Made by a program: the position numbers and the translations under genes. From positions 124,001 through 188,000 of the forward strand of contig NZ_NFLL01000001.1 in assembly GCF_002160895.1 (NCBI RefSeq): a DNA stretch of 64,000 bases. Reading direction: 5' to 3'. This document shows positions 16,260 to 25,153 of this stretch, piece after piece (the first letter of the stretch is position 1; each line of letters starts with the position of its first letter). The DNA comes from Faecalibacterium sp. An122. GTDB lineage: Bacteria > Bacillota > Clostridia > Oscillospirales > Ruminococcaceae. The notes beneath the pieces are model-generated. The model made no database searches and was not told the origin of the DNA. It saw only the letters and a list, made by a program, of their open reading frames with translations.

Positions 16260-17531
16260 TTACGGGTTCTCCGGCGGCAGGAGCGGGAAACAAATCACCA
16301 GTTCAAACCGGCCGTCCCGGACGCCGGCCTCCAGGGTGCCGTGGTATCGCTCTGCGATCTCCCGCATCCCGGGCAGACCGAAACCGTGGGCGGTTTTGTC
16401 TGGTTTGGTGGTGGAAAGATCCGCCGGAACAGGTCCGCCCACCGGGTTCAGGACCTGCAGCATAAACAACCCCTTGTCCGCCTTGCAGCGGACGGTGACC
16501 CGGGGCTTTGCCGCACCGCTGGTCCCTTCGATGGCGTTGTCCAGCGCGTTGCCCAGAAGGGCACAGAGGTCGGTGTCCGCCATGGGCAGTTTTGCAGGCA
16601 GAGAAACCGCGAGATCGGCGGGGATGCCCCGCCGGTCCAGTTCCTCCAGCTTGGAGGATAGAACCACCTGGGCCGTCTCATTCTCGCAGATGCGGCCTCT
16701 GGGCTGGAGAGCAGGGGAGTCGGACATCTGGTGCAGGTAGTCCAGCGCCTGCGCGGATTCTCCAGCCTCCAGCAGACCCTGCAGGACGGTGAGGTGGTTC
16801 CGCAGATCGTGGCGCAGGCGGCGCACTTGGGTTTCCTGCTGCTGCAACCCCTGATAGTAAGTTTCCCGCAGACTGGCCAGCTGGCTGCTGCGCTCCAGGC
16901 GCTCGTGGTCGGCCAATACCGAGATGGCCAGCAGAAGCATCAGGGCGGTGAACAGGGCCAAAGGCAGCACCACCAGTCCCTGATTCAGTGCCACAGCGTT
17001 GACCTCCGGGGATTGGTATTTGCGGGAGGTCAGCAGGACAACGGCAATCAGAGCGCACAGGGGCATGGCAGCCAGCCCCAGCACCAGATTCCATAACCGC
17101 CCCGACAGGTTGGGAGGCTGCCTGGGCAGCCGGCGGCGAAACAAAAGATACAGTCCGCCATACATCAGTGAGCGGAGAAGCTGGTTTAAACCGATGTAGG
17201 ACATCCATTCCAGATAGGTGTCCAGGATGGCGCTGATGGACATGATGAGGGTGAAAAAGATGATGGAGACCGCCAGCCGTCCCGGCCGCGGTCCCTGGGT
17301 AGACAACAGGCCCAGCAGCAGAAACACCGGCAGGGCATAGAGGAGGTTGGGGTCTCCGATCCAGATGACGGCCACGCTGGTGATGGCCAGGTTCAAAAAC
17401 AAAACTGCCTTCCAGAACCAGCCCCGGCGGACCTGTGCAAAACCCACCCAGGCGGAAAAGAGCACGAAACCGTTCAGGGCCGCCGACAGAATCCAGAGGC
17501 TGCTCTGCCACAGTTGGCGAATCATCAGCAT
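16260..17531 (-). CDS. GHKL sensor histidine kinase (kinase 3)
   Basis: A 423-residue kinase: six or so membrane helices (about 5-215), a coiled segment (about 220-250), the H-box RRLRHDLRNHLTVLQ, the N-box LLGNALDNAIEG and the G-box HGFGLPGMREI. The ATG at 17531 lies 8 bases after GGAGGG, which itself is inside the end of the upstream regulator gene. It forms a two-gene operon with the second LytTR regulator. Its core is only distantly like kinases 1 and 2. It probably senses a signal for the adjacent BceAB-like transporter. Confidence 0.9.
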   Translation of the reverse strand: MLMIRQLWQSSLWILSAALNGFVLFSAWVGFAQVRRGWFWKAVLFLNLAITSVAVIWIGDPNLLYALPVFLLLGLLSTQGPRPGRLAVSIIFFTLIMSISAILDTYLEWMSYIGLNQLLRSLMYGGLYLLFRRRLPRQPPNLSGRLWNLVLGLAAMPLCALIAVVLLTSRKYQSPEVNAVALNQGLVVLPLALFTALMLLLAISVLADHERLERSSQLASLRETYYQGLQQQETQVRRLRHDLRNHLTVLQGLLEAGESAQALDYLHQMSDSPALQPRGRICENETAQVVLSSKLEELDRRGIPADLAVSLPAKLPMADTDLCALLGNALDNAIEGTSGAAKPRVTVRCKADKGLFMLQVLNPVGGPVPADLSTTKPDKTAHGFGLPGMREIAERYHGTLEAGVRDGRFELVICFPLLPPENP

Positions 17532-17535
17532 GGCG

Positions 17536-18249
17536 TTATCCCTCCAGTTCCGCCCGGGTGAGAGCCAGCAGGGCGGACTGCTGGCAGGAGCGGCTGACCG
17601 GCAGACGGGTTCCGTCCTGCAAGGTGATTTCGCCGCTTTCCAGCCGGGCGACCGCCCCGGCCCGGACCAGATAGCGCTGGTGAATCCGGACAAAGCGGCT
17701 CCCCACGTCGGCGGCCACGGCGTCCAGTTTTCCGTAAAAGGTATAGGTCCGGTCTGAGGTGACGCATTCCACCTGCCGCCGGTCGGAGGCAAAGTACAAA
17801 ATCTTCCCCATCGGAATGCGGTAGTAGGTCTCTCCGCTGCGGCAGATATAAGCCTGGTCCAGCTGCCGCACCAGGGCGGCCTGGGCGCGGTCCAGAACCG
17901 ATTCCAGCTGTTCTTTCCGGGGCGGCTTCATCAGATACCCCAGAGCGCCCACCGAATAGCCGTCGAATACATGGTCTGCATAGCCGGTGACAAACACCAG
18001 CTGCAGCCCCTCGTCCGCCGCCCGGAGACGGCGGGCGGTCTCCATGCCGTCCATTTCCCGCAGTTCCATGTCCAGAAAGAGCAGGTCCAGCTCCCCGGCA
18101 TGGCGGCCGTACCACTGCAGCAGTGTTTCGCCCGAAGAAAACTCGAAATATTGCGCCGGCACATTTCTGGTATCCAGGATGTGTTCCAGCGCCGAGCGAA
18201 GAACCAGGCGCGCATCCGCCAGATCGTCGCAGATCCCAATTCGCAGCAC
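17536..18249 (-). CDS. LytTR response regulator
   Basis: A 237-residue regulator starting at GTG 18249, seven bases after AGGGGG. The receiver domain has IGICDD at the start, the phospho-acceptor in LLFLDMELREMDG (about 55-67) and LMKPPRK (about 102-108). The LytTR domain runs from about 135 (YRIPMGKILYFASDRRQVEC) to the end. It is co-transcribed with kinase 3 and divergent from an ABC transporter. The shared region carries two pairs of 21-bp-spaced repeats, so transporter and regulator are probably both controlled by it. Confidence 0.9.
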   Translation of the reverse strand: MLRIGICDDLADARLVLRSALEHILDTRNVPAQYFEFSSGETLLQWYGRHAGELDLLFLDMELREMDGMETARRLRAADEGLQLVFVTGYADHVFDGYSVGALGYLMKPPRKEQLESVLDRAQAALVRQLDQAYICRSGETYYRIPMGKILYFASDRRQVECVTSDRTYTFYGKLDAVAADVGSRFVRIHQRYLVRAGAVARLESGEITLQDGTRLPVSRSCQQSALLALTRAELEG

Positions 18250-18286
18250 AGCGATTCCCCCTGTTGGTGAAAGAAATGATGGCTTT

Positions 18287-18314
18287 ATTGTACCACAGGG
18301 GAGAGATTCCTCAA
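18287..18314 (-). promoter_or_regulatory. Promoter of the second LytTR regulator
   Basis: TTGAGG, 16 bases, TACAAT with an extended TGG. Confidence 0.6.
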
Positions 18315-18318
18315 AATC

Positions 18319-18400
18319 AAACTTGACATAAAACCCGCCAAAAATGACATCCTCCGCGGCTTGCAAGCGAAACTTGACCGCCCCGGTGCCAAATGTGACA
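18319..18400 (+). promoter_or_regulatory. Double LytTR-type operator
   Basis: Four copies of an AAnnTGACA-like element. The TGAC cores start at 18324, 18345, 18375 and 18396, giving two pairs each spaced exactly 21 bp. The last copy ends 6 bp before the transporter -35, an activator position. Confidence 0.7.
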
Positions 18401-18406
18401 GCCCCG

Positions 18407-18436
18407 TTTGCAGCAGGCCTCTGCCGCCGGTATCAT
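18407..18436 (+). promoter_or_regulatory. Promoter of the ABC transporter operon
   Basis: A weak TTTGCA, 18 bases, TATCAT. A poor -35 next to an operator fits activation by the LytTR regulator. Confidence 0.55.
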
Positions 18437-18483
18437 GGACTTGTCAGAAGAAACCATGCAGCCGGGAAAGGACGGGCGATATC

Positions 18484-19227
18484 ATGCTGAAGGTACAAGA
18501 TCTGCACAAATCCTATCAGGTGGGAAAAACTTCCTATGAAGTTCTCAAGGGTGTGTCCCTGGAAGTGAAAAAGGGGGAGTTTGTGGCGGTGATGGGGCCG
18601 TCCGGCTCGGGCAAGACCACCCTGCTGAACTGCATCTCCTGCTATATTCCCATCGATCAAGGCAGCATCACCCTGGACGGGGCCGAGCTGGCCCGGCTGG
18701 GGGAGGAGGAACTGGCCCAGGTCCGCAACCAGCAGCTGGGATTTGTGTTTCAGGATTTTCTGCTGCTGGACGGCTTGACCGTCCGGGAAAACATTTTGCT
18801 GCCGGCCATCATCGGCGGCGCCGTCACGGCCCGAACCGAGGAGCGGGCCAACCAGCTGTGTACGGTGTTCGGGATCGGTGCCATCCGGGACAAATACCCG
18901 GCGGAAATTTCCGGCGGCGAAAAGCAGCGCACCGCCGTGGCCCGGGCCCTGATCAATCATCCGCTGCTGATTCTGGCGGATGAACCCACTGGAAACCTGG
19001 ATTCCAAGTCCAGCCGGGCGGTGATCCGCTCCTTTGAACAGGCGCGGGATGTGCTGGAGGCCACCATTTTCATGGTGACGCACGATTCGTTTGCGGCGTC
19101 TTTTTGCGACAGGGTGGTGATCCTCAGGGACGGGGTGGTCTGGAAGACGCTGGCCAAAGGGCCGGATGACCGGGCCGCGTTTCAGGATAAACTGCTGGAC
19201 ACCATCCGGGAAATGGACAAGGAGTGA
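18484..19227 (+). CDS. ABC transporter ATP-binding protein, BceA-like
   Basis: A 247-residue ATPase of the MacB/BceA class. Walker A is GPSGSGKTT (about 38-46), the Q-loop FVFQDF (about 88), the signature ISGGEKQR (about 141-148), Walker B LLILADEPTGNLD (about 161-173) and the H-loop VTHD (about 197). The ATG at 18484 follows AAAGGA. It pairs with the permease gene that begins 4 bases after its stop. In Gram-positive bacteria such pairs export or sense peptide antibiotics (known for BceAB types); the substrate here is unknown. Confidence 0.92.
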   Translation: MLKVQDLHKSYQVGKTSYEVLKGVSLEVKKGEFVAVMGPSGSGKTTLLNCISCYIPIDQGSITLDGAELARLGEEELAQVRNQQLGFVFQDFLLLDGLTVRENILLPAIIGGAVTARTEERANQLCTVFGIGAIRDKYPAEISGGEKQRTAVARALINHPLLILADEPTGNLDSKSSRAVIRSFEQARDVLEATIFMVTHDSFAASFCDRVVILRDGVVWKTLAKGPDDRAAFQDKLLDTIREMDKE

Positions 19228-19231
19228 TACG

Positions 19232-21358
19232 ATGCGGCATTTTTCTGAAGTTTGCGGTGTGCTGCGGCGCAAAAACAAGAGCCGGTATGCTCTTTTGGCT
19301 GGATGCAGCTTCTTTTCGGTCCTGCTGATTACGGCCTACAGCTGCATGATGCGTTCGCCCACCATCCTGTCGGTGCTGCCGGAGGGCGGCGACTCCCGCA
19401 AACAGGTGATGATGGTGTTTGTTCTGGCGGTGGTGGGATGCGCCGTCTTTACGGCCTATGCTGCCGGGCTGTTCTTCCGGCAGAAATCCCGGGAGACGGG
19501 CGTGTTCCTGGCGCTGGGCGCCGCCCGGCGTCAGCTCCAGGCCGAGATGGGGAAAGAGCTGGCGGTGCTCTCTCTGCTCTCCTGTGCGGCAGGGGCCCTT
19601 CTGGGCGGTCCGCTGGCCTGGGGCGTGTGGCAGATATTCCGGCTGTTTCTGGTGGATTCCCAGGAAATGGCCCTGACCTTTGACCCGAAGGCCTATCTGC
19701 TGGCCCTGCTCTTTGCCGGGTATGTGGTGGCGGTCCTGTTTTGGATGGGGAACCGTGCCGTCAGGCACACCAACATTATGGATGTGGTTCAGGAGTCCCA
19801 CCGCTCGGAACCCATCCGGGAGGTCAAACCCTGGTATGGCCGGGTGGGGATCCTTTTGGTGGTGACAGGCGCGCTGGCCGGCTACCTGATGCCGGGCTTC
19901 TTTGTGAATGTCCTTTGCTGGTATCCGCCTTCTGCGGTGAGCGCGGTTTTTTATCTGCCTGCCTTTGTGGGCATCTATATGATTCTCCTTCACACGGTGG
20001 TGAACGACTGGCGAAGGGGAAAGAGATACCAAAACATCATCACCACATCCATGATGAAATTCCAGGGCCGGCAGACGGTGCGGAATATGCTGGTGATGAC
20101 GCTGCTGATTGCCGGGGCCTATTTTGCCGCCTTTTATTCCCCCATGCTGAGCAGCAGCTCGGCCTACAGCTTTTCCAGCCGGCCGGTGGATTTTGAATAC
20201 CACATGCGCAGCGATCAGGAGCAGATCAGTCGGCAGGAGGTGGAAACTCTGGCGCAGGAATACGGCGTCGAGATCACTTCCTGGGCGCAGGTGGAGGCGG
20301 CGTCTTTGGGCGGTGACGGCACGGTGTCCATCGAGAGGAACAACGGCGTCTTGGGGGTTACCTATACCACCGAATACCGGGAAATTGCATCCGGCGGGAC
20401 CTTCTTCTCCGAGTCGGCCTGGAATGCCCTCACCGGCCAAACGGTTGACCTGGCGCCCGGCACCTGCGCCAATGTGCTGGATGACGAGGGCGGCGGAGAC
20501 TATCTGTCGGGCGGCGATGTGACCATCGTCACCAACATGGTCACCGGGGAAAGCCTGAACGTCGTCCCGGCCCAGCCGCTGCGGTTCACCATGCTGCTGG
20601 GGTGCTATGTGCTGGATGATGGCGATTACGCCGCCATCACGCGGGGCCTTACGGATGACTGGAAACAGACCTATGTCTGTTTCAATGTGGCGGACGTGCA
20701 GGCCAGCTATCCCTTTGCAGATGCCCTGTTTCATGAGATCGTCAATCGCTCCGGCCCGGAGGTGGAGGTGTTCGACGCCTGGGACCCGGTGAGCCGGCAG
20801 CTGCAAATAGCCGAAAAGGGAAGCTACAACTACGACGACCCGGAATACCTGAAAGCCAACGACCTGACCGTCATCGATTACGACCAGTGCGACACCTCGG
20901 ATTTCCGGAACTATTGGCTTTATATGCCCCAGTTCCGCGTCCTGGATCAAAACGATTTTGTGACCACCATGGCGGTTTTTCTGATGCTGTTTATCTTCAT
21001 TGCGCTGATCTGCTTTGCGGCGGTGGTGGTCATCGCGTTCACTCGCTGTATGACCCTGGCCCTCACCAATGCCCGCGTGTACGATGACCTGCGGCATCTG
21101 GGAGCGTCCAACGCCTATCTGTTCCAGACGGTCCGGGGGCAGGTTTCCAGGGTGTTTCTGGTTCCCGCCGTTGTGGGAACAGCCGTCATCAGCGCCTTTT
21201 ATGGCATGATTCTCTACTTCAACGACAACCGTTTCACGCCCGGCGAATTTGCAGGGATGGGCACCTGTGCTGTGGTGATTTTGGTTTTGTCGGCGGTGCT
21301 CTATGGCGTTTACCGCTTTACGCGCCGCAGAGTCTGCCGGATACTGGGGATTGCCTGA
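19232..21358 (+). CDS. FtsX-type ABC permease, BceB-like
   Basis: A 708-residue permease. The start ATG 19232 follows AAGGAG. There is a first helix (about 17-40), helices near 55-80, 105-135 and 150-175, further helices near 205-295, then a large extracellular domain (about 320-575) and three C-terminal helices (about 580-705) with FtsX-like sequence. The ten-helix layout with a large loop is that of BceB proteins. Together with the preceding ATPase and the divergent LytTR/GHKL pair it forms a likely antimicrobial-peptide resistance or peptide-export module. Confidence 0.88.
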   Translation: MRHFSEVCGVLRRKNKSRYALLAGCSFFSVLLITAYSCMMRSPTILSVLPEGGDSRKQVMMVFVLAVVGCAVFTAYAAGLFFRQKSRETGVFLALGAARRQLQAEMGKELAVLSLLSCAAGALLGGPLAWGVWQIFRLFLVDSQEMALTFDPKAYLLALLFAGYVVAVLFWMGNRAVRHTNIMDVVQESHRSEPIREVKPWYGRVGILLVVTGALAGYLMPGFFVNVLCWYPPSAVSAVFYLPAFVGIYMILLHTVVNDWRRGKRYQNIITTSMMKFQGRQTVRNMLVMTLLIAGAYFAAFYSPMLSSSSAYSFSSRPVDFEYHMRSDQEQISRQEVETLAQEYGVEITSWAQVEAASLGGDGTVSIERNNGVLGVTYTTEYREIASGGTFFSESAWNALTGQTVDLAPGTCANVLDDEGGGDYLSGGDVTIVTNMVTGESLNVVPAQPLRFTMLLGCYVLDDGDYAAITRGLTDDWKQTYVCFNVADVQASYPFADALFHEIVNRSGPEVEVFDAWDPVSRQLQIAEKGSYNYDDPEYLKANDLTVIDYDQCDTSDFRNYWLYMPQFRVLDQNDFVTTMAVFLMLFIFIALICFAAVVVIAFTRCMTLALTNARVYDDLRHLGASNAYLFQTVRGQVSRVFLVPAVVGTAVISAFYGMILYFNDNRFTPGEFAGMGTCAVVILVLSAVLYGVYRFTRRRVCRILGIA

Positions 21359-21433
21359 ATTTGTTCCAGATGGCGCGTTAAAGATGGGCCCGCAGGCCTG
21401 CACAAGGATGCGGCGGCATGAAATAGATAGAGA

Positions 21434-21476
21434 GGACGCCCGGCGGTCTGTCTTGCGACATTCTGCCGGGCGTTTT
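21434..21476 (+). terminator. Rho-independent terminator of the ABC operon
   Basis: ACGCCCGGC pairs with GCCGGGCGT, followed by TTTT. The rest of 21359-21672 holds nothing I can support. Confidence 0.8.
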
Positions 21477-21672
21477 GCGCGTTTGTCAGATTTGAAACCC
21501 AGGGGGACAGGCCGTACCGCCGTACCATGGAAAAGATTGCCGGGCTTGGATTCCTGAACAGGAAACGGGATAGAATTTCCGCTTTGGAGATCATGGGGGA
21601 TATTCGGCGCCTGGGGACGGGGCAACCTGGTGCAGGTTTTGGCTGAGAGAGACACGGTGCCCTCCGAGGAGT

Positions 21673-22773
21673 TCAGGTTTTGGAACCGGCATCGGATTCC
21701 TCAAACTCACCCTCAATCATCCCGTTGAGGTACCGGCCAGGATCTGCGATGAAATCATCCCATTTGGCCAGAGGATGAAACTCCTCGTGCTCGGTGTCCA
21801 GATACCAGAGTTTCCGGTCTCTGGGGCTCCACAAAAGCAGATAGTCGCTGTAGTTGTCCATCCGCGCCATGAGAGAGAGCAGCTTCCTCCGCTTCCACTT
21901 CATTTCCTTCAGATCCATGTAGGGGCAGAGCTCCACCCACTTCACCCATTTCTGCTCCGGGAATTCCAGCCGCAGGGGACTGGTTTTCAGGTAATTCACC
22001 AGTTTGACGGGCAGCTTGTAGGGAGCCAGCTGGCGGGCTTTTTCCTGTTTGCTGTACAGATCTTCCGGCTCCAGGGTTCTCAGATAGTCGGCCATTTCCT
22101 GGTTTTTGTTGCGGACCGCCACCGTGTAGGGGCGATCTCCGTATTTGTCCGGGAGGGTGATATCCGCTCCGTGCTCAAAGAGCCAGCGCACCATGGGGAG
22201 ATTGTTGGAGCGGGCCGCCTCGGTGACCGGCGTGGAGGCATAAGGATAGACCACGTCCGGCAGATGATAGTTGATGTCTGCGCCTTTTTCCAGAAGCAGC
22301 TTAGCCAGGGTGAAGTCTCCCTCCGACGCGGCAGCCCGGAGGGCCTCGCCGCCGTATTGGGCCACGGTAATGCCGGCCTTTTCCAGGACGGGAATATTCT
22401 CGGGGCGGTTGCCCCAGCGGATTTCCTGGAAAAGCCGCCGCTTGTGGGCTTCGTCCAGCTGCTTGGCCTGTTCGATAAAGAGTTTCACCACTTCGGGGCC
22501 GCAGCAGCGGACCACAGCGAGGGGGATCGGCTTTTCCTCTCCCTTTTCCGGGTCGGCGCCCCGCTCCAGCAAATAACGAATCATGGCAGGGTCGTTTCGA
22601 AAGACGGCGATTTCCAGCGGCATGAGCTTGGTGTACCCGCTGATCCGGATCGGTGTGTTGAGGTCCAGTCCGCCCTGGAGCATGGCCTCCAGTTTGGGAA
22701 GATCGCGGTCATAAATGGCCACAGCCGCTTCCGGCAGGGTCTCCCAACGACCGATGTGTCCAATTTTGTACAT
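21673..22773 (-). CDS. Ankyrin-repeat protein with SMI1/KNR4-like C-terminus
   Basis: A 366-residue cytoplasmic protein. The ATG at 22773 lies 6 bases after GCAGGTG. Ankyrin units are visible at about 20-90 (LEIAVFRNDPAMIRYLLERGAD), about 140-175 (LRAAASEGDFTLAKLLLEKGAD) and about 185-225 (VTEAARSNNLPMVRWLFEHGAD). The C-terminal 100 residues (YLLLWSPRDRKLWYLDTEHE, WDDFIADPGRYL) look like the end of an SMI1/KNR4 (SUKH) domain, a fold used by immunity proteins in toxin systems. That match is by eye. It has an isolated promoter with a leader of about 280 nt. Confidence 0.7.
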   Translation of the reverse strand: MYKIGHIGRWETLPEAAVAIYDRDLPKLEAMLQGGLDLNTPIRISGYTKLMPLEIAVFRNDPAMIRYLLERGADPEKGEEKPIPLAVVRCCGPEVVKLFIEQAKQLDEAHKRRLFQEIRWGNRPENIPVLEKAGITVAQYGGEALRAAASEGDFTLAKLLLEKGADINYHLPDVVYPYASTPVTEAARSNNLPMVRWLFEHGADITLPDKYGDRPYTVAVRNKNQEMADYLRTLEPEDLYSKQEKARQLAPYKLPVKLVNYLKTSPLRLEFPEQKWVKWVELCPYMDLKEMKWKRRKLLSLMARMDNYSDYLLLWSPRDRKLWYLDTEHEEFHPLAKWDDFIADPGRYLNGMIEGEFEESDAGSKT

Positions 22774-23057
22774 TTCAGGCACCTGCTTTCTTTCTCTTTG
22801 ATCGGGCACATGATTCCGCCATAACCCCGGGTTTTGCTGCATCCAGGGAAGTTTGAAGCCGCTGTTTCTGCCGCGCCCGTAGGCATTGCTTGCCGAAAAC
22901 GCCGTCCGCAGCGCGGGAAGCACCTCCGGCTGGAACCATCGGGACCGGCAGCAAAACCCATGCCGCCTGAGAGGACCGGACGAACGTTCCTGACAGTTCC
23001 CCTACGGTGGAGCAGAGCAGCCTGTGCAAGGCTGCGAAAAAGGTGGTATTGTCAGTC

Positions 23058-23096
23058 ATTATAGCACAAATTCAGGGAAAAAGGGAGAGAAAAAAC
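23058..23096 (-). promoter_or_regulatory. Extended -10 promoter of the ankyrin gene, shared block
   Basis: TGC then TATAAT on the minus strand, preceded by the same TCTCCCTTTTTCC block as at 10872-10908. The leader 22774-23057 and the stretch 23097-23160 have no gene I can support. Confidence 0.55.
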
Positions 23097-23160
23097 GATC
23101 CATTCTGTCCACTGGGGCAAAGGGCCCGGTGGGCTTCAAAACAGAATCGCTCGAAAACCA

Positions 23161-23191
23161 AAAGCCCCGCGGAATTCCGCAGGGCTTTTTT
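23161..23191. terminator. Terminator of the GH42 region
   Basis: AAGCCCCGCGG pairs with CCGCAGGGCTT (one mismatch) and has T tracts on both strands. The nearest reading gene is the minus-strand GH42 remnant. Confidence 0.7.
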
Positions 23192-23300
23192 GTCAGGCCG
23201 GGATGCAGTCAAAGAGAAAGATGGGCGGCGTCACACGCCGTTCTTCTCCATAGGAAAGACCGCGCGGATCAGATGAAGGAACGGTTTTTGCAGGGGAATG

Positions 23301-24967
23301 TTAGGACTGTTTCCGCCGGAACACCACCGTGGAGCAGCCCTGCACTTTACCCTCGGAAAAGTCGCCGAAGAGAAGTGCTGCGTCTGCCGGGGCCGGAAGC
23401 GCAATGGCCTCGTCGGTGAAATTCTGAACGAAAATATACTCGTTTTCCGAATCCTGCCGGCTGGACACTTCGAGTCCTTCGGGCAGATGGGGCAGGATGG
23501 GCGAGAGGCCTGTCCGGGACACCATTTCCCGGTAGAAATCATTGTAGAATGCCTCCTCGGCATCGGTGCAGAGGTAGTAGGCCGTGCCTTTGCCATAGGA
23601 GTGGACGGTGAGGGCGGGATATCCCTTGTAGAAGTCGTCGGTATAGGTCATGAGGGGCTGGGCGCCCTGGAGCCGCACCAGGTCACACAGGTTTCTGCAG
23701 GTGTACAGAGGGGCCCCGGGGCCAGCCGTAAAGTGATGAACCTCACCGGTGCACAGGGCGTCGATTTCCTCGCTGCGTAGGCCCAGCAGATCAGTCAGGC
23801 CGTGAGGCGTCCCGCCCAGATGGCACAGGTCGCTTTCGTTGACAATGCCGCTCCAATAGGTCATGACGAGGGTGCCGCCGTTTTGGACGAACTGGCGCAG
23901 CCGCTCTTCAATCCCGGCCCGGAACATATAGAGCATGGGGACCACCACCAGACGGTAGCCGTCCAGCGGCTGTTCCACCTGGACCAGGTCCACATTCAAC
24001 CCGCACTTCCGCAGGGCCTGATAGGACTTAAAGACCGCCTCGTGGTAGAACAGACCCTCGTTCCGCGGGCCGCGGGCCCGCTCCATGGCCCAGCGACTTT
24101 CGGTGTCCCAGAGCACCGCCGCCTGGGCGGATACCTGACTGCCGGCGACGCAGGCCAGTGCCTGCAGGGCCTGCCCGGTCTGGGTGGCCTCCCGGAAAAC
24201 CCGGGTATCCTCTCCGCCGTATTGGTGGTCACCGGCTGGGTTGCGCCCGCCTGGCGGAGAGCACGAATCTCCTCACACATGAAATCGGTGGTCTGGGCGG
24301 TTACAAACCGCATCCAGTCCAGAGACAAGCCGTGCAGTCCGCTGTCGCCCAGGGTGGAGGGACTCTCCACCTGCTCAAACGAGGTATAGGTATGGCTCCA
24401 GAAGGTGGTCCACCAGGCGTGATTCAAGGCGTCGATGGTCTGATAGCGCTGTTTCAGCCAGCGGCGGAAGGCGGCCTGGCAGAGGGGGCAGTGGCATTCG
24501 CCGCTGTATTCATTGGAGATGTGCCAGAGGATGACCGCCGGATGATCCTTAAAGGTCTGGGCCAGTTTCTGGTTGATGATCCGTACTTTCTGACGGTAGA
24601 CGGGAGAGGTGTAGCAGTGGTTGTGCCGCTCTCCGTATAGGCTGCGGACCCGGTTCTCCCGGACTCGGAGAACCTCCGGGTATTTTTCAGCCAGCCAGCG
24701 GGGACGTGCGCCGGACGGCGTGGCGAGAATCACCCGGATTCCGTGGGCGTAGAGGTTGTCCACCATCTCTTTCAGCCATTCCAGCCGGAACACCCCTTCC
24801 TCCGGTTCCAGAGTGGACCAGGAGAACACCCCCAGTGTGACGGTGTTGATCCGGGCTTTCTGCATCATTTCCAGGTCCCGGGCCAGAATATCCGGGCGGT
24901 CCAGCCATTGCTCGGGGTTGTAGTCTCCGCCATAAATGAATTGATTGGATATACTCTGTCTTTCCAT
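23301..24967 (-). pseudogene. Broken GH42 beta-galactosidase, internal deletion and frameshift
   Basis: The first 248 codons read as GH42: the N-terminus YGGDYNPEQWLDRPDI, the acid/base Glu153 in ISNEYSGEC, and the four zinc Cys (118, 158, 160, 163). At about 24218-24226 the sequence jumps from TQPVTTN straight to GGEDTRVFRE in another frame and continues to the normal C-terminus at 23301. From the usual family length, some 130-140 codons are missing, including the segment that carries the nucleophile Glu. The downstream part cannot be read in frame. The enzyme must be dead; GH42 normally hydrolyses beta-galactosides. Confidence 0.85.
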
Positions 24968-25006
24968 AAGGTGGGTCCTTTCTTTCCTGTGTAAGTGGGT
25001 ACTTTG

Positions 25007-25035
25007 AGTATACGGTGTCCGGCGCCATTCGGCAA
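25007..25035 (-). promoter_or_regulatory. Promoter of the GH42 remnant
   Basis: TTGCCG, 17 bases, TATACT on the minus strand. Confidence 0.55.
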
Positions 25036-25153
25036 CCCTTTGGACCGCAGAAAGCATCCCTCTTTCTGCACAGGGGCAAGGCAAAAAATGAATTTTGTTT
25101 CGTTGGGTTTTGTTGTAAAATGGGGGCGTCCTAAGAGAAAGGAGCGAAGGTGC

